Notes: generated by a model from the letters alone, not told the origin. A stretch of DNA of 64,000 bases from Hyphomicrobiales bacterium (GCA_900471815.1 UICE01000003.1:953558-1017557), one strand, 5' to 3'; positions 32,960 through 43,185 are shown, counted from the first letter of the stretch. Translations and numbers: made by a program.

Positions 32960-34420
32960 ATGAGTTTGGGTAGCATTCTCGTAGCCGATGACGATGCGGC
33001 AATCAGAACGGTTCTCAATCAGGCGCTTTCGCGTGCCGGTTATGATGTTCGCATAACGTCGAATGCCGCAACGTTGTGGCGCTGGATCTCGGCAGGTGAC
33101 GGCGATCTCGTGATTACCGATGTGATCATGCCGGACGAAAATGCCTTTGATCTTTTGCCGCGTATAAAGAAATCCCGTCCGGATCTGCCGGTTATCGTTA
33201 TGAGCGCGCAAAACACGTTCATGACAGCTATTCGCGCCTCGGAAGCTGGTGCTTATGAGTATTTGCCAAAACCGTTTGATCTGACCGAATTTGTCAGCAT
33301 TGTTGGCCGGGCTTTGGCTGAGCCGAAAAAGAAGCTCGACAAACGACCTGTAGATGAGCAACCCGATACAATGCCGCTGGTGGGTCGTTCTCCCGCCATG
33401 CAGGACATTTACCGCGTGCTTGCCCGTATGATGCAGACTGACCTGACGGTCATGATTTCCGGTGAATCCGGTACGGGCAAGGAATTGGTGGCTCGTGCGT
33501 TGCATGAATATGGTCGGCGACGCAAAGGGCCATTCGTTGCAATTAATATGGCGGCAATTCCTCGTGATCTGATTGAATCAGAATTGTTCGGGCATGAACG
33601 CGGAGCCTTTACCGGAGCGCAGAACCGCTCAAGCGGGCGTTTCGAACAAGCCGATGGCGGAACACTTTTTCTCGACGAGATTGGCGATATGCCCATGGAG
33701 GCCCAGACGCGCCTGCTACGTGTCCTGCAGCAGGGCGAGTACATGACCGTTGGTGGACGAACACCGATCAAGACGGATGTCCGTATAGTTGCGGCAAGCA
33801 ATAAGGACCTTCGCACCCTCATCAATCAGGGGTTGTTTCGCGAAGATTTGTACTATCGCCTTAACGTGGTGCCGCTGCGTTTGCCGCCGCTGCGTGAACG
33901 CGGGGAGGACATTCCTGATCTGGTCCGGCATTTCTTCAAAATGGCGGTCAAGGATGGTCTTCCGGAAAAACGCATTACCGGCGCCGGTTTGGATCTTATG
34001 CGCCGCTATCCCTGGGCGGGAAATGTGCGTGAACTCGAAAATCTCGTTCGGCGCTTGGCAGCGCTCTATCCGCAAGAAGAAATCAATGCGGATGTCATTG
34101 AAGTTGAACTGAAGGCGGATTTGCGCCCCGCAGAGCCATCATCGAATGGTTTGGCGAATGAAGACATTACCATTGCTCAAGCAGTGGAATTGAATATGCA
34201 GCGGTACTTTCTGTCCTACGGAGACGACCTGCCGCCAGCGGGACTTTACCAGCGCGTACTGGAAGAGGTTGAGTACCCGCTTATCTTGTCGTGTCTGACT
34301 GCCACTCACGGCAATCAGATCAAGGCCGCCGAGCTTTTGGGGTTGAATCGCAATACGTTGCGCAAGAAAATTCGCGAATTGGGTGTCAATATCTACAAGA
34401 ACAATAAAAGCGACCGCTAA
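32960..34420 (+). CDS. ntrC: Nitrogen regulator NtrC, sigma-54 activator
   Basis: 486 residues. Receiver domain with phosphoacceptor Asp54 in [13 protein letters not shown]+ domain (about 140-380) with Walker A GESGTGKE, the sigma-54-contacting GAFTGA loop intact in [10 protein letters not shown], Walker [10 protein letters not shown] and the arginine-finger region. C-terminal Fis-type helix-turn-helix: [21 protein letters not shown]. Two bases after ntrB. A terminator follows, so dusB-ntrB-ntrC forms one unit. Confidence 0.97.
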   Translation: MSLGSILVADDDAAIRTVLNQALSRAGYDVRITSNAATLWRWISAGDGDLVITDVIMPDENAFDLLPRIKKSRPDLPVIVMSAQNTFMTAIRASEAGAYEYLPKPFDLTEFVSIVGRALAEPKKKLDKRPVDEQPDTMPLVGRSPAMQDIYRVLARMMQTDLTVMISGESGTGKELVARALHEYGRRRKGPFVAINMAAIPRDLIESELFGHERGAFTGAQNRSSGRFEQADGGTLFLDEIGDMPMEAQTRLLRVLQQGEYMTVGGRTPIKTDVRIVAASNKDLRTLINQGLFREDLYYRLNVVPLRLPPLRERGEDIPDLVRHFFKMAVKDGLPEKRITGAGLDLMRRYPWAGNVRELENLVRRLAALYPQEEINADVIEVELKADLRPAEPSSNGLANEDITIAQAVELNMQRYFLSYGDDLPPAGLYQRVLEEVEYPLILSCLTATHGNQIKAAELLGLNRNTLRKKIRELGVNIYKNNKSDR

Positions 34421-34453
34421 GGGCGGCCGCGTAAACGGCCACCCAAATATTTT
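34421..34453. terminator. Terminator between ntrC and the DUF1993-type gene
   Basis: Stem gggcggccg (34421-34429) / cggccaccc (34436-34444) with one C/A mismatch and a 6-nt loop, followed by aaatattttt on the plus strand. It lies in the 35-bp space between two convergent genes. Confidence 0.75.
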
Positions 34454-34455
34454 TC

Positions 34456-34965
34456 TCAGGCAATCGGTCCGAGATAGTCGAGCTTGCCTACTGAAACGCC
34501 ATTATGGCGCAGGATGTTCTGCGCGGTTGTGACGTGAAAATAGAAGTTGGGCAAAACGAACTTGGTGATGTAATCATCGCCGCTCAGCGTTGTCTTCAAT
34601 TTGCCGAAGCTCAGCGTGACTTCTTTTGAAGAAGCGTCACGAAACGCGCTTTCATCCACGCTTTTCAGAAAATCCACTGTTTTTGCAACGCGCTCCTGCA
34701 ACTCTGCAAACGTCTTCTCTTCGTCGGGCATTTTAGGTGGTTCGATAGAGGTAAGGCGGCCAATAACACCTTTTGAGGTATCGCTTACCCGCTGTACCTG
34801 ACCGGAAAATGGCAGCATGTCCGGTGCAAGCCGCGCATTGATAAGTACGTCTGGGCTTATTTTCTTCTCAGTCGAAAACGCTTCTGCCTTATCAATCAGC
34901 GATGAAACAATGGAAAGCCCGCGTAACAGAGCGGGTATTGAAATAGCGTAGGTTGAATTGGACAT
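34456..34965 (-). CDS. DUF1993-family protein
   Basis: 169 residues. The pattern SIPALLRGLSIVSSLIDKAEAF, ARLAPDMLPFSGQVQRVSDTSKG and FYFHVTTAQNILRHNGVSVGKLDYLG matches the DUF1993 family (four-helix DinB-like fold), including a conserved-looking His near the C terminus. Biochemical function unknown. Minus-strand gene placed between ntrC and ntrY, with a GGDEF gene beside it. Confidence 0.8.
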   Translation of the reverse strand: MSNSTYAISIPALLRGLSIVSSLIDKAEAFSTEKKISPDVLINARLAPDMLPFSGQVQRVSDTSKGVIGRLTSIEPPKMPDEEKTFAELQERVAKTVDFLKSVDESAFRDASSKEVTLSFGKLKTTLSGDDYITKFVLPNFYFHVTTAQNILRHNGVSVGKLDYLGPIA

Positions 34966-35099
34966 GGGTGTCTTTCCTGGAAGGTCGTTGCAACTGCATG
35001 GATGCCAACTTCACGCGCAGCTGGCTGAGTGGCAGATACGCCTCAGCTTTGTTTTTTCAAGGCCAGCGCCAAAGATTGCCGCCATTCAGACGTATCTGT

Positions 35100-35888
35100 C
35101 TACACTGTTTGGCGCTTTGGCTGATATATTTCTATGTATTCGCTGTTTGCGTGAACGATACGGTTTCGCCCTTGATTTTTGGCGGCGTAGAGGCACTTGT
35201 CAGCTGCCACAAGCGCTTCTTCCAAAGGCTGGCCTGGCTGGTGAATAGCAATACCGACACTCACGGTGACGTTAAGTTCAGAAATGCGCAAGTAAGTGGG
35301 GATTTCCCGCATACCCATAAGAATTTTGTGTGACAGCCAATCAGCTTTGCCAATGTCGGCATTGGTGAGAAAAAGAGCGAATTCTTCGCCGCCGAACCTT
35401 GCAGCAAAATCCCATTCGCCAATAACGGAGCGCAGCAAGATGCCGATTTCCTGTAAAACGCTATCGCCGACTGCATGTCCATAACGATCATTGATTGATT
35501 TGAAATGGTCGGCATCAATGTAGAGGATTGCGCCTGCACTTTTCGCTGGGTCGCACAACGTAATTTGCCTTTGCGCTTGGAGATAAAATTCATTCCTGTT
35601 TGACAGTCCCGTCAAATCATCTCTGCGCGATGCAAGATCAAGCAGCGATGCGGTCTGTTTCAGGCGATAGTTCAAGCCAACCAGAAATGAACCGAGTGGA
35701 GCACTAACAATTATGACGATGGCCGTTGTCACGATCAGAACATTGTTAATTTGGCCCAGATCAACCAAGGCAAAGAACGCCACAGCCAGGACATTTGCCG
35801 CGATAGTTGCCATTAAGACCATTATGACGACCTGTCGATAAGGCGACATATTGCCAAATTTGGTCATCCAGAAGTCGTAGGTCGTCAT
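35100..35888 (-). CDS. GGDEF-domain diguanylate cyclase, membrane anchored
   Basis: 262 residues from the ATG preferred here; the frame is open upstream to 36035. Two transmembrane helices (about 19-42 and 47-70) precede the GGDEF domain (about 95-255). The catalytic motif is intact as RFGGEEF. LTGLSNRNEF and IDADHFKSINDRYGHAVGD are also present. No RxxD product-inhibition site is seen upstream of GGEEF (the segment is GEWDFAA). It probably makes cyclic di-GMP. No sensory domain beyond the two helices is visible. Confidence 0.88.
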   Translation of the reverse strand: MTTYDFWMTKFGNMSPYRQVVIMVLMATIAANVLAVAFFALVDLGQINNVLIVTTAIVIIVSAPLGSFLVGLNYRLKQTASLLDLASRRDDLTGLSNRNEFYLQAQRQITLCDPAKSAGAILYIDADHFKSINDRYGHAVGDSVLQEIGILLRSVIGEWDFAARFGGEEFALFLTNADIGKADWLSHKILMGMREIPTYLRISELNVTVSVGIAIHQPGQPLEEALVAADKCLYAAKNQGRNRIVHANSEYIEIYQPKRQTV

Positions 35889-36102
35889 TGCACCCACCGC
35901 GAAGTTGATACACTTAATTACAACCGTGATTTGTGAAGAAGCTATGCGTAAAACGCCGTAAATTTTAATAGTTGGCTGAATTGTTGATGTTTCATGTCGA
36001 CTATTGCAAATGGTTGTGCATTTCACACAACCCAAACGATAAAGCGTTGCATTTCCGCCACAATGTGTTGCATGAGTGCCACTTGGTTGGGGTCACATAG
36101 CA

Positions 36103-38382
36103 ATGCTCTTGTCAAACTCGGTCAACACATTGAATGGTTCTGTATCCGGCGCTAGGGGCGGCGTTACGCAGAGGTTCTTTTCACGTCTGGGTATTGCAAC
36201 AGTAATACTGGCGTTGCTGACCACAGGCGTAACATTCCTTATTCTGACCGGGGTTACACCGATCCATCCGGATAGCGATGTAACTTTGCTGCTGACCAGC
36301 ATCAATGCGGTTTTAATCGTCGCGCTCATTTTGTTGATTGGCCGCGAAATTTACCGTGTTGTTCAGGCGAGGCATCGGGGAAAGGCGGCATCCCGTCTTC
36401 ACGTGCGTCTCGTTGTGCTTTTTTCGCTCGTGGCTGCCGTGCCGGCAATGATCGTGGCAATTGTCGCCTCCATCACCCTGGATATGGGGCTTGATCGGTG
36501 GTTCGAAATGCGAACCTCGACGATTGTAAAATCGTCGATCAGCCTGGCGGAAGCCTATATTCAGGAAAGCGCACGGAATCTGCAGTCCACGAGCCTCGAA
36601 ATGGTCGATGACCTGGACACGCAACGCACATTGTTCGATCTGGACCGCAGCGGTTTCGTCCGGCTGATGACACAGCAGGCACTCGGGCGGAACATGATTG
36701 CGGCGTCGATAATCCGTACTGACGGAAGCACGGTGGTGCGCGCTGATATTCAAACGACAACACCGGTACCGACAGTTGCAAAGTCAGTTCTTGAAACTGC
36801 CTCTGACGGAAAACCTGTGCTTATTCCGCCAGATCAGACCAATCTGTTGAGTGCCGTCATCAAACTGCGTGAGATCCCGGGCGTATTTCTCTATGCGATA
36901 CGGCCGGTCGATCCGGATATTCTCAATACCAGTCGGGCGATGGAGAAAAAGACCGCTGACGCTGCAATCGCCGCCGACGGCAATGGCATCACAACACAGA
37001 TTCTCTTTGCGATGCTGTACTTCGGATTGACGCTTACTCTGCTTCTCTCTGCAATTTGGACCGGCATTGCGGTAGCGGATCGTCTCGTTCGCCCAATACG
37101 CTTGCTCATCGGTGCAGCCGATAATGTTGCGACTGGCAATCTGAATGTTTCTGTTCCTGTTCACCGCTCTGACGGTGATGTCGGGTCATTGTCCCAGACG
37201 TTCAATACAATGGTCCGTCAATTGGGCAGCCAGCGCAAAGACCTTGTTTCGGCGAAAGATCAGATCGACGAGCGGCGCCGCTTTTCAGAGGCTGTGCTAT
37301 CAGGCGTTACCGCAGGTGTCATCAGCGTCAATGCTGATGGCGCGATCGGCATTTTAAATCGCTCTGCTGAAACCATGCTGGCACTCGATCCGATTGCCTC
37401 GCGTGGTAAAAACCTGTCCGCTCTTGTTCCGGAAATCGGTCTGGTATTTGAAGTGGCGCATGCCACCGGACGATCCGTCTATCGTGAACAGGTAACCATG
37501 TCGCGTCGTGGCAGCGCCCGGACATTTAACGTTCAGATTACCGTGGAAGATGCTGAATCCATAGAACACTCCTATGTTGTGACCGTCGATGACATAACGG
37601 ATCTGGTTGAAGCGCAACGCTCATCTGCCTGGGCCGATGTGGCGCGGCGCATTGCGCATGAAATCAAGAATCCGCTTACGCCCATTCAGCTATCGGCAGA
37701 ACGCTTGCGCCGCCGTTTTGGCAAGGTGATCACTGAAGACCGGGAAGTTTTCGACCAATGCACCGAAACCATTATCCGGCAGGTCGGCGATATTGGTCGC
37801 ATGGTTGACGAGTTTTCGTCGTTTGCGCGCATGCCCAAGCCGGAGATTAAGGCGATGGATTTGCGTGAAGCGCTTCGTGAAGCTTCGTTCCTCGTGGAAG
37901 TAAGCCGCAGCGATATCCGTTTTGAACGAGATTTCGGTACCGTGCCGTTAATTGGTCAGTTTGACAGCCGTCTTTTGGGGCAAGCCTTTGGCAATGTTAT
38001 CAAGAACGCCGCTGAAGCGGTGGAGGCGGTTGTCAAGGAAGGGCATGTTGACGGCCATATCCTCATCAGATCACGCGCGCAGGAGGGTTCGATCGTTGTT
38101 GAAGTTCTCGACAGCGGCAAAGGATTGCCGCGCGAGCATCGTCAACGTCTGCTCGAACCCTATATGACGACACGCGAAAAAGGGACTGGCCTTGGCCTTG
38201 CTATCGTCAAGAAGATCGTTGAGGACCACGCCGGACACATAGAACTACACGATGCGCCGGACGATTTTTACGGGGGGCGAGGCGCAATGATCCGCATGAT
38301 TTTTCCAATGAACCAATCTGCTTCCGCAGATTCAGAAAATCCCGATAAAACGGCAAAACAGGTGAATTCAAATGGCATCTGA
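36103..38382 (+). CDS. ntrY: Sensor histidine kinase NtrY
   Basis: 759 residues from the ATG at 36103; an in-frame GTG at 36076 is an alternative. Several N-terminal membrane helices (about 25-50, 62-80, 100-125 and 305-330) enclose a periplasmic region. HAMP (VRPIRLLIGAADNVATGN), a PAS region, and the DHp with the His in [19 protein letters not shown] follow. The ATPase domain has NVIKNAAEAV, LDSGKGLP and GTGLGLAIVKKI. NtrYX in Brucella responds to redox/microoxic conditions and respiration. It overlaps ntrX by 11 bp. Confidence 0.94.
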   Translation: MLLSNSVNTLNGSVSGARGGVTQRFFSRLGIATVILALLTTGVTFLILTGVTPIHPDSDVTLLLTSINAVLIVALILLIGREIYRVVQARHRGKAASRLHVRLVVLFSLVAAVPAMIVAIVASITLDMGLDRWFEMRTSTIVKSSISLAEAYIQESARNLQSTSLEMVDDLDTQRTLFDLDRSGFVRLMTQQALGRNMIAASIIRTDGSTVVRADIQTTTPVPTVAKSVLETASDGKPVLIPPDQTNLLSAVIKLREIPGVFLYAIRPVDPDILNTSRAMEKKTADAAIAADGNGITTQILFAMLYFGLTLTLLLSAIWTGIAVADRLVRPIRLLIGAADNVATGNLNVSVPVHRSDGDVGSLSQTFNTMVRQLGSQRKDLVSAKDQIDERRRFSEAVLSGVTAGVISVNADGAIGILNRSAETMLALDPIASRGKNLSALVPEIGLVFEVAHATGRSVYREQVTMSRRGSARTFNVQITVEDAESIEHSYVVTVDDITDLVEAQRSSAWADVARRIAHEIKNPLTPIQLSAERLRRRFGKVITEDREVFDQCTETIIRQVGDIGRMVDEFSSFARMPKPEIKAMDLREALREASFLVEVSRSDIRFERDFGTVPLIGQFDSRLLGQAFGNVIKNAAEAVEAVVKEGHVDGHILIRSRAQEGSIVVEVLDSGKGLPREHRQRLLEPYMTTREKGTGLGLAIVKKIVEDHAGHIELHDAPDDFYGGRGAMIRMIFPMNQSASADSENPDKTAKQVNSNGI

Positions 38383-39733
38383 CATTCTTGTAGTCGACGA
38401 CGAAGTCGATATCCGCGAGCTTGTTGCAGGCATACTGAGCGACGAAGGTTATGATACGCGCGTGGCATCGGACGCCGACAGCGCTCTGGCTGCCATAGAT
38501 GAACGAATTCCGCGTCTCATATTCCTTGATATCTGGATGCAGGGTAGCCGTCTTGACGGTCTGGCCCTGCTTGATGAGATCAAGCTGCGTCATCCGGAAA
38601 TTCCCGTTGTCATGATTTCGGGTCACGGAAACATCGAAACAGCGGTCTCGGCAATCCGCCGGGGTGCCTATGATTTCATTGAAAAACCATTCAAGGCTGA
38701 CAGGCTTATCCTGATTGCCGAGCGCGCGCTTGAAACCTCCAAGCTTCGCCGCGAAGTCTCCGACCTGCGCAAGCGTTCGTCGGAGAGCTTCGAGCTTTTA
38801 GGCTCTTCGCTATCGATGAATCATTTGCGGCAAACAATTGAGCGCGTGGCGCCAACCAACAGCAGAATCATGATTACCGGTCCATCAGGCGCCGGTAAGG
38901 AACTGACGGCCAGGGCAATTCATGCCTTGTCCAGCCGGTCGAAGGGTCCATTCGTCAATCTGAATGCTGCGACCATCACGCCTGAACGTATGGAGGTTGA
39001 ACTTTTCGGTACGGAATCCGATGGCGGAGAACGCAAGGTTGGTGCGTTGGAGGAGGCACATGGCGGCATTCTTTATCTCAATGAGATCGCTGATATGCCG
39101 CGTGAAACGCAAAACAAGATTCTGCGTGTTCTCGTCGATCAGCAATTTGAGCGTGTGGGCGGTACCAAGCGGATCAAGGTTGATGTGCGGATCATCTCGT
39201 CGACGGCGCAAAATCTTGAGGCGATGATCGCAGAGGGCCGTTTCCGCGAGGATCTGTTTCACCGGCTTGCAGTTGTTCCGGTTATTGTTCCGCCGCTTGC
39301 GGACCGCCGCGATGATATTCCCGCTCTGGTGGACTTTTTCATGGCACAGATCGCTGATCAGGCTGGTATCAAGCCACGCAAGATCGGCCCCGATGCGATG
39401 GCGGTTTTGCAATCGCATTCCTGGCCGGGCAATATTCGGCAGTTGCGCAACAATGTTGAGCGATTGATCATCCTTGCTCGCGGCGATGATCCTGACGCTG
39501 TTATCACCGCAGATCTGCTTCCAGCGGAAATTGGCGATACTTTGCCCAAGGCCCCTACAGAGTCTGACCAGCATATTATGGCTTTGCCGCTGCGTGAGGC
39601 GCGTGAGCGTTTTGAGAAGGAATATCTGATCGCGCAAATCAACCGATTTGGCGGAAACATCTCGCGTACGGCGGAATTCGTTGGTATGGAACGTTCGGCA
39701 CTGCACCGGAAGTTGAAGTCCCTCGGGGTATAG
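38372..39733 (+). CDS. ntrX: Response regulator NtrX
   Basis: 453 residues. Receiver domain with Asp53 in FLDIWMQGS; a central AAA+ domain with Walker A GPSGAGKE (170-177); a C-terminal Fis-type helix-turn-helix (GGNISRTAEFVGMERSALHRKL). Unlike NtrC, the GAFTGA loop is absent (residues ~211-222 read LFGTESDGGERK) and the Walker B Asp is Asn237 (ILYLNEIADM). It is therefore unlikely to be a classical sigma-54 activator. Partner of NtrY. Confidence 0.94.
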   Translation: MASDILVVDDEVDIRELVAGILSDEGYDTRVASDADSALAAIDERIPRLIFLDIWMQGSRLDGLALLDEIKLRHPEIPVVMISGHGNIETAVSAIRRGAYDFIEKPFKADRLILIAERALETSKLRREVSDLRKRSSESFELLGSSLSMNHLRQTIERVAPTNSRIMITGPSGAGKELTARAIHALSSRSKGPFVNLNAATITPERMEVELFGTESDGGERKVGALEEAHGGILYLNEIADMPRETQNKILRVLVDQQFERVGGTKRIKVDVRIISSTAQNLEAMIAEGRFREDLFHRLAVVPVIVPPLADRRDDIPALVDFFMAQIADQAGIKPRKIGPDAMAVLQSHSWPGNIRQLRNNVERLIILARGDDPDAVITADLLPAEIGDTLPKAPTESDQHIMALPLREARERFEKEYLIAQINRFGGNISRTAEFVGMERSALHRKLKSLGV

Positions 39734-39737
39734 CAAA

Positions 39738-41114
39738 ATGCGAGTAATTATCTGCGGGGCGGGCCAGGTAGGTTATGGCATAGCTGAACGGCTTGCCGCC
39801 GAAGATAATGATATTTCCGTCATCGATACGTCTGCGGAACTCATTGAGGTTATTCGCGATACGCTGGACGTACGCGGCTTCGTTGGACATGGCGCTCATC
39901 CGGATGTTTTGGCGGCGGCAGGCGCTGATCAGGCGGATATGATTATTGCCGCGACGCTTTATGACGAAGTGAATATAGTTGCGTGTGAGGTCGCGCACGC
40001 GTTGTTCAATGTGCCTACCAAGATTGCGCGTATCCGCGCGCAGGCCTATCTTCAATCGCACTATCAGGATCTATTCTCACGCGATCACATGCCCATCGAC
40101 GTGATCATTTCGCCGGAATTGGAAGTGGGCGAGATGGTGTTGCGGCGCATCGCGCTTCCCGGTGTTAGCGATGTCGTTCGGTTTGCCGATGAGAATGTAG
40201 CGGTATTGGCCATCGAATGCCTTGAGGACTGCCCGGTCATCAACACGCCCTTGTTTCAGCTTACCGATCTTTTCCCCGATCTGGTTGCGACAGTCATGGC
40301 AATTGTGCGTAATGACAAGCTGTTCATACCTCACTCGACAGACCAGATGTTTAGCGGCGATATCGCTTATGTCGCTTCCATTAAATCGCAGATCCATCGA
40401 ACATTAGCTTTATTTGGCCATGAAGAACCTGAGGCGACCCGCATTGTCATTGCTGGCGGCGGCAATATCGGCCTTCATGTTGCGCAGACTATCGAAGCGA
40501 AGCAGCCAAAGACCAAGGTCAAGCTCATAGAGCCAAATCTCAAACGCGCCAACACGATAGCGGACGAGCTTCGCCGGTCCCTGGTTCTGCACGGCAGTGC
40601 GCTGGATCAGAAACTTCTCTATGAAGCCGAGATACAGGATGCCGACCTGATGGTCAGTCTGACGAATGACGATCAGGTCAACATGCTTGCAGGCGTTATG
40701 GCAAAGCGTATGGGCTGCAAGTCCAATCTCGTGCTGATCAACAATCCCGACTATCTCGACCTCAGCAAGTCACTTGGCATAGACGCGCATATCAGCCCGC
40801 GCAGTGTCACGATTTCCCGCGTGTTGCAACATGTCCGTCGAGGCCGAATTCGCGCTGTTCATAGCGTGCAGAAAGGGCAGGCGGAAATCATTGAAGCGGA
40901 AGCGTTGGAAACCTCGCCGATGGTTGGTGCGCCTTTGCGCGAGCTTGATTTGCCGGCTGGCTTGCGGATAGGCGCAATCTATCGCAATGGTGAAGTTATC
41001 AAGCCCGATGGTAACGTTCGCATAAAACCAAAAGACAGAGTGGTGCTTTTTGCCACGGCGGAGACAGTCAAGCAGGTTGAGCAGATGTTCCGGGTCAGTC
41101 TCGAGTTCTTCTAG
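39738..41114 (+). CDS. trkA: Trk potassium uptake regulatory subunit TrkA
   Basis: 458 residues with the usual duplicated RCK architecture. Two NAD-binding Rossmann domains (VIICGAGQVGYGIAERLA at residue 3; IVIAGGGNIGLHVAQTIE near 236) are each followed by a TrkA-C domain. The peripheral cytoplasmic subunit controls the TrkH/G potassium channel. It lies 4 bp after ntrX, as in other Hyphomicrobiales. Confidence 0.96.
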   Translation: MRVIICGAGQVGYGIAERLAAEDNDISVIDTSAELIEVIRDTLDVRGFVGHGAHPDVLAAAGADQADMIIAATLYDEVNIVACEVAHALFNVPTKIARIRAQAYLQSHYQDLFSRDHMPIDVIISPELEVGEMVLRRIALPGVSDVVRFADENVAVLAIECLEDCPVINTPLFQLTDLFPDLVATVMAIVRNDKLFIPHSTDQMFSGDIAYVASIKSQIHRTLALFGHEEPEATRIVIAGGGNIGLHVAQTIEAKQPKTKVKLIEPNLKRANTIADELRRSLVLHGSALDQKLLYEAEIQDADLMVSLTNDDQVNMLAGVMAKRMGCKSNLVLINNPDYLDLSKSLGIDAHISPRSVTISRVLQHVRRGRIRAVHSVQKGQAEIIEAEALETSPMVGAPLRELDLPAGLRIGAIYRNGEVIKPDGNVRIKPKDRVVLFATAETVKQVEQMFRVSLEFF

Positions 41115-41194
41115 CGTAGTTGAGCTGAATAAAAACAAAGAGTTGCATTGTAGACCTGCATTCAAGAAATCCTCCATCTCACAGCTTCCAATCC

Positions 41195-42307
41195 ATGAGT
41201 ATGACAATGCCCAAAACATTTGCTTTCGTCGGAAACCTGAATCGCAATGCTTTGCCCGGTCAGGGCAAGGGCATCAGTGTGTATCAGTTCGATACCGAAA
41301 CCGGCGATCTCGCGCTTGCGAGTGAGTATCTGGCAATCGATAATCCTGGTTATCTGGCAATAGATGAGCAGCGCAAGCGTCTCTATGCAGCAGTTGAAAT
41401 TCCCGAGTGGAATGAAAATCTCGTAGCCGCGTTCGACATTGATCCGGAAAACGGAGCGCTGTCCTACATCAACATGCAGTCCACACTCGGGAATACCACG
41501 TGCCATCTGGGCTTTGATCAGACGGGTGAGAAGATTTTCGCATCCAATTACACCGTGGCTCCGTTGGGAGAGCGTCCGGGCAATGCAATTGTTGCCTTCT
41601 CCATTCGCAATGATGGCGCTATTGACCCTGCCTTTGCAGCCGCTTGCCATGAAGGTCCAAATGCCATTCTGCCGACCAAGAAAAGACAGCATGGTCATTG
41701 TGCGGTGGCCAGTCCGGATAATAGGACATTATTTGTCTGTGATCTTGGGCTGGATCAGATTCTTGCTTATGAAATGCCCAAGCACGGCGAAAAGCTGAAA
41801 CTCGCCGCGACGCCGTTTACCCAGTTTCCGGAAGGTGCAGGGCCGCGCCATTTGACATTTCATCCCAATGGCAAAATTGCCTACGTTATCAATGAATTAA
41901 ACTGCACTGTTTCTGTTTTGGATTATGATGCTGAAAAAGCCAGCCTGACAATATTGCAGACTTTGCCAACAATTCCTGACGATTTCACCGAAACAAATAC
42001 ATGCGCGGAGATTGCTGTCAGTGCCGATGGTCGTTTCCTTTACGGATCAAACCGTGGCCACCACAGCATTGTAACGTATTCCATCGAGGATTCCGGAAAG
42101 ATTTCACTGGTCGGATGGACGCCATCGCAAGGTATTGGCCCGCGCAATTTCATTATCGATCCTTCCGGAAAATTCATGCTGGTGTCGAACCAGAAGGGCG
42201 GCGGTATTGCAGTGTTCAGACGCGATATCGAGACGGGAGCGTTGGAAGACACAGGCAAGCGTGTTGATTTGTCGACACCCATGCGTATCGTCTTCGGCAC
42301 GTTTTAA
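41195..42307 (+). CDS. Lactonase-family beta-propeller protein (6-phosphogluconolactonase-like)
   Basis: 370 residues of the seven-bladed propeller lactonase family (YbhE/Pgl type). Blade-like repeats are visible, such as AFDIDPENGALSYI, GAGPRHLTFHPNGKIAYVINEL, AEIAVSADGRFLYGSNRGHHSI, and GPRNFIIDPSGKFMLVSNQ. No signal peptide. Hydrolysis of a sugar lactone is the family function; the actual substrate cannot be told. It sits 80 bp after trkA and 11 bp before the aminotransferase gene. Confidence 0.82.
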   Translation: MSMTMPKTFAFVGNLNRNALPGQGKGISVYQFDTETGDLALASEYLAIDNPGYLAIDEQRKRLYAAVEIPEWNENLVAAFDIDPENGALSYINMQSTLGNTTCHLGFDQTGEKIFASNYTVAPLGERPGNAIVAFSIRNDGAIDPAFAAACHEGPNAILPTKKRQHGHCAVASPDNRTLFVCDLGLDQILAYEMPKHGEKLKLAATPFTQFPEGAGPRHLTFHPNGKIAYVINELNCTVSVLDYDAEKASLTILQTLPTIPDDFTETNTCAEIAVSADGRFLYGSNRGHHSIVTYSIEDSGKISLVGWTPSQGIGPRNFIIDPSGKFMLVSNQKGGGIAVFRRDIETGALEDTGKRVDLSTPMRIVFGTF

Positions 42308-42318
42308 GGAGCCTCAGA

Positions 42319-43185
42319 ATGTCCCGAATTGCCTATGTAAACGGACAATATGTGCAGCATTCAGATGCCGGGGTGCATATTGAGGATCGCGGCTACCAAT
42401 TCGCTGATGGCGTCTACGAGGTATGCGAGATTGCCCGCGATAACATTATGGATATGACGCGGCACCTAGACCGGCTTGGTCGTTCATTGTCAGAACTGAA
42501 GATCGCCTGGCCGATGGAGCGCAAGGCATTGCAGCTCATCATCAGGGAAGTGGTGCGACGGAACAAGGTTCACAATGGTCTTGTCTATTTGCAGGTGACA
42601 CGCGGCGTTGCCCGCCGCGACCATGTGTTCCCGTCAGCTGATACGCCGCCCTCGCTCGTCATTACTGCCAAGCGCACCAGCCCGGCCGCATCCGCAGCAC
42701 GTGCTGCAAAGGGCATCAAGGTAATCACAGTTCCTGAAAACAGATGGGAGCGGGTGGATATCAAATCGGTGGGCCTGCTGCCAAACGTGCTTGCCCGCCA
42801 GCAAGCCAAAGAGCAGGGGGCTCAGGAAGCCTGGTTTGTGGATCCGGATGGGACCGTTAAGGAAGGCGCTGCTACCAATGCATGGATTGTCACAAAGGAC
42901 GGCGTTCTTGTTACGCGGTCAGCGGAAACCGGTATTTTGCGCGGCATTACCCGAACGACAATCTTTGATGTGGCTAAAAAGCTTGGTTTGAAAATTGAAG
43001 AACGGGGATTTTCAGTAGACGAAGCAAAAAATGCAAAAGAGGCTTTCATCAGTGCCGCAACCACTGTAATTATGCCCGTTGTTGACATCGATGGCGTTGT
43101 GGTCGCAAACGGGCACCCCGGTACTATAACACTTTCGTTACGCGAAGCGTTTTTTGAGATTGCGGAAAAAACGCCATCCTGTTAA
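42319..43185 (+). CDS. dat: D-amino-acid aminotransferase, class IV PLP enzyme
   Basis: 288 residues, fold-type IV aminotransferase. Readable elements: the N-terminal YVNGQYVQHSDAGVHIEDRGYQFADGVYEV, VYLQVTRGVARRDHVFP, the PLP lysine in DIKSVGLLPN (near residue 154), and the loop EGAATNAWIV. It should interconvert D-alanine and D-glutamate for peptidoglycan; a branched-chain or aminodeoxychorismate role is less likely from these motifs. It follows the order trkA-dat-hfq seen in Brucella and rhizobia. Confidence 0.87.
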   Translation: MSRIAYVNGQYVQHSDAGVHIEDRGYQFADGVYEVCEIARDNIMDMTRHLDRLGRSLSELKIAWPMERKALQLIIREVVRRNKVHNGLVYLQVTRGVARRDHVFPSADTPPSLVITAKRTSPAASAARAAKGIKVITVPENRWERVDIKSVGLLPNVLARQQAKEQGAQEAWFVDPDGTVKEGAATNAWIVTKDGVLVTRSAETGILRGITRTTIFDVAKKLGLKIEERGFSVDEAKNAKEAFISAATTVIMPVVDIDGVVVANGHPGTITLSLREAFFEIAEKTPSC

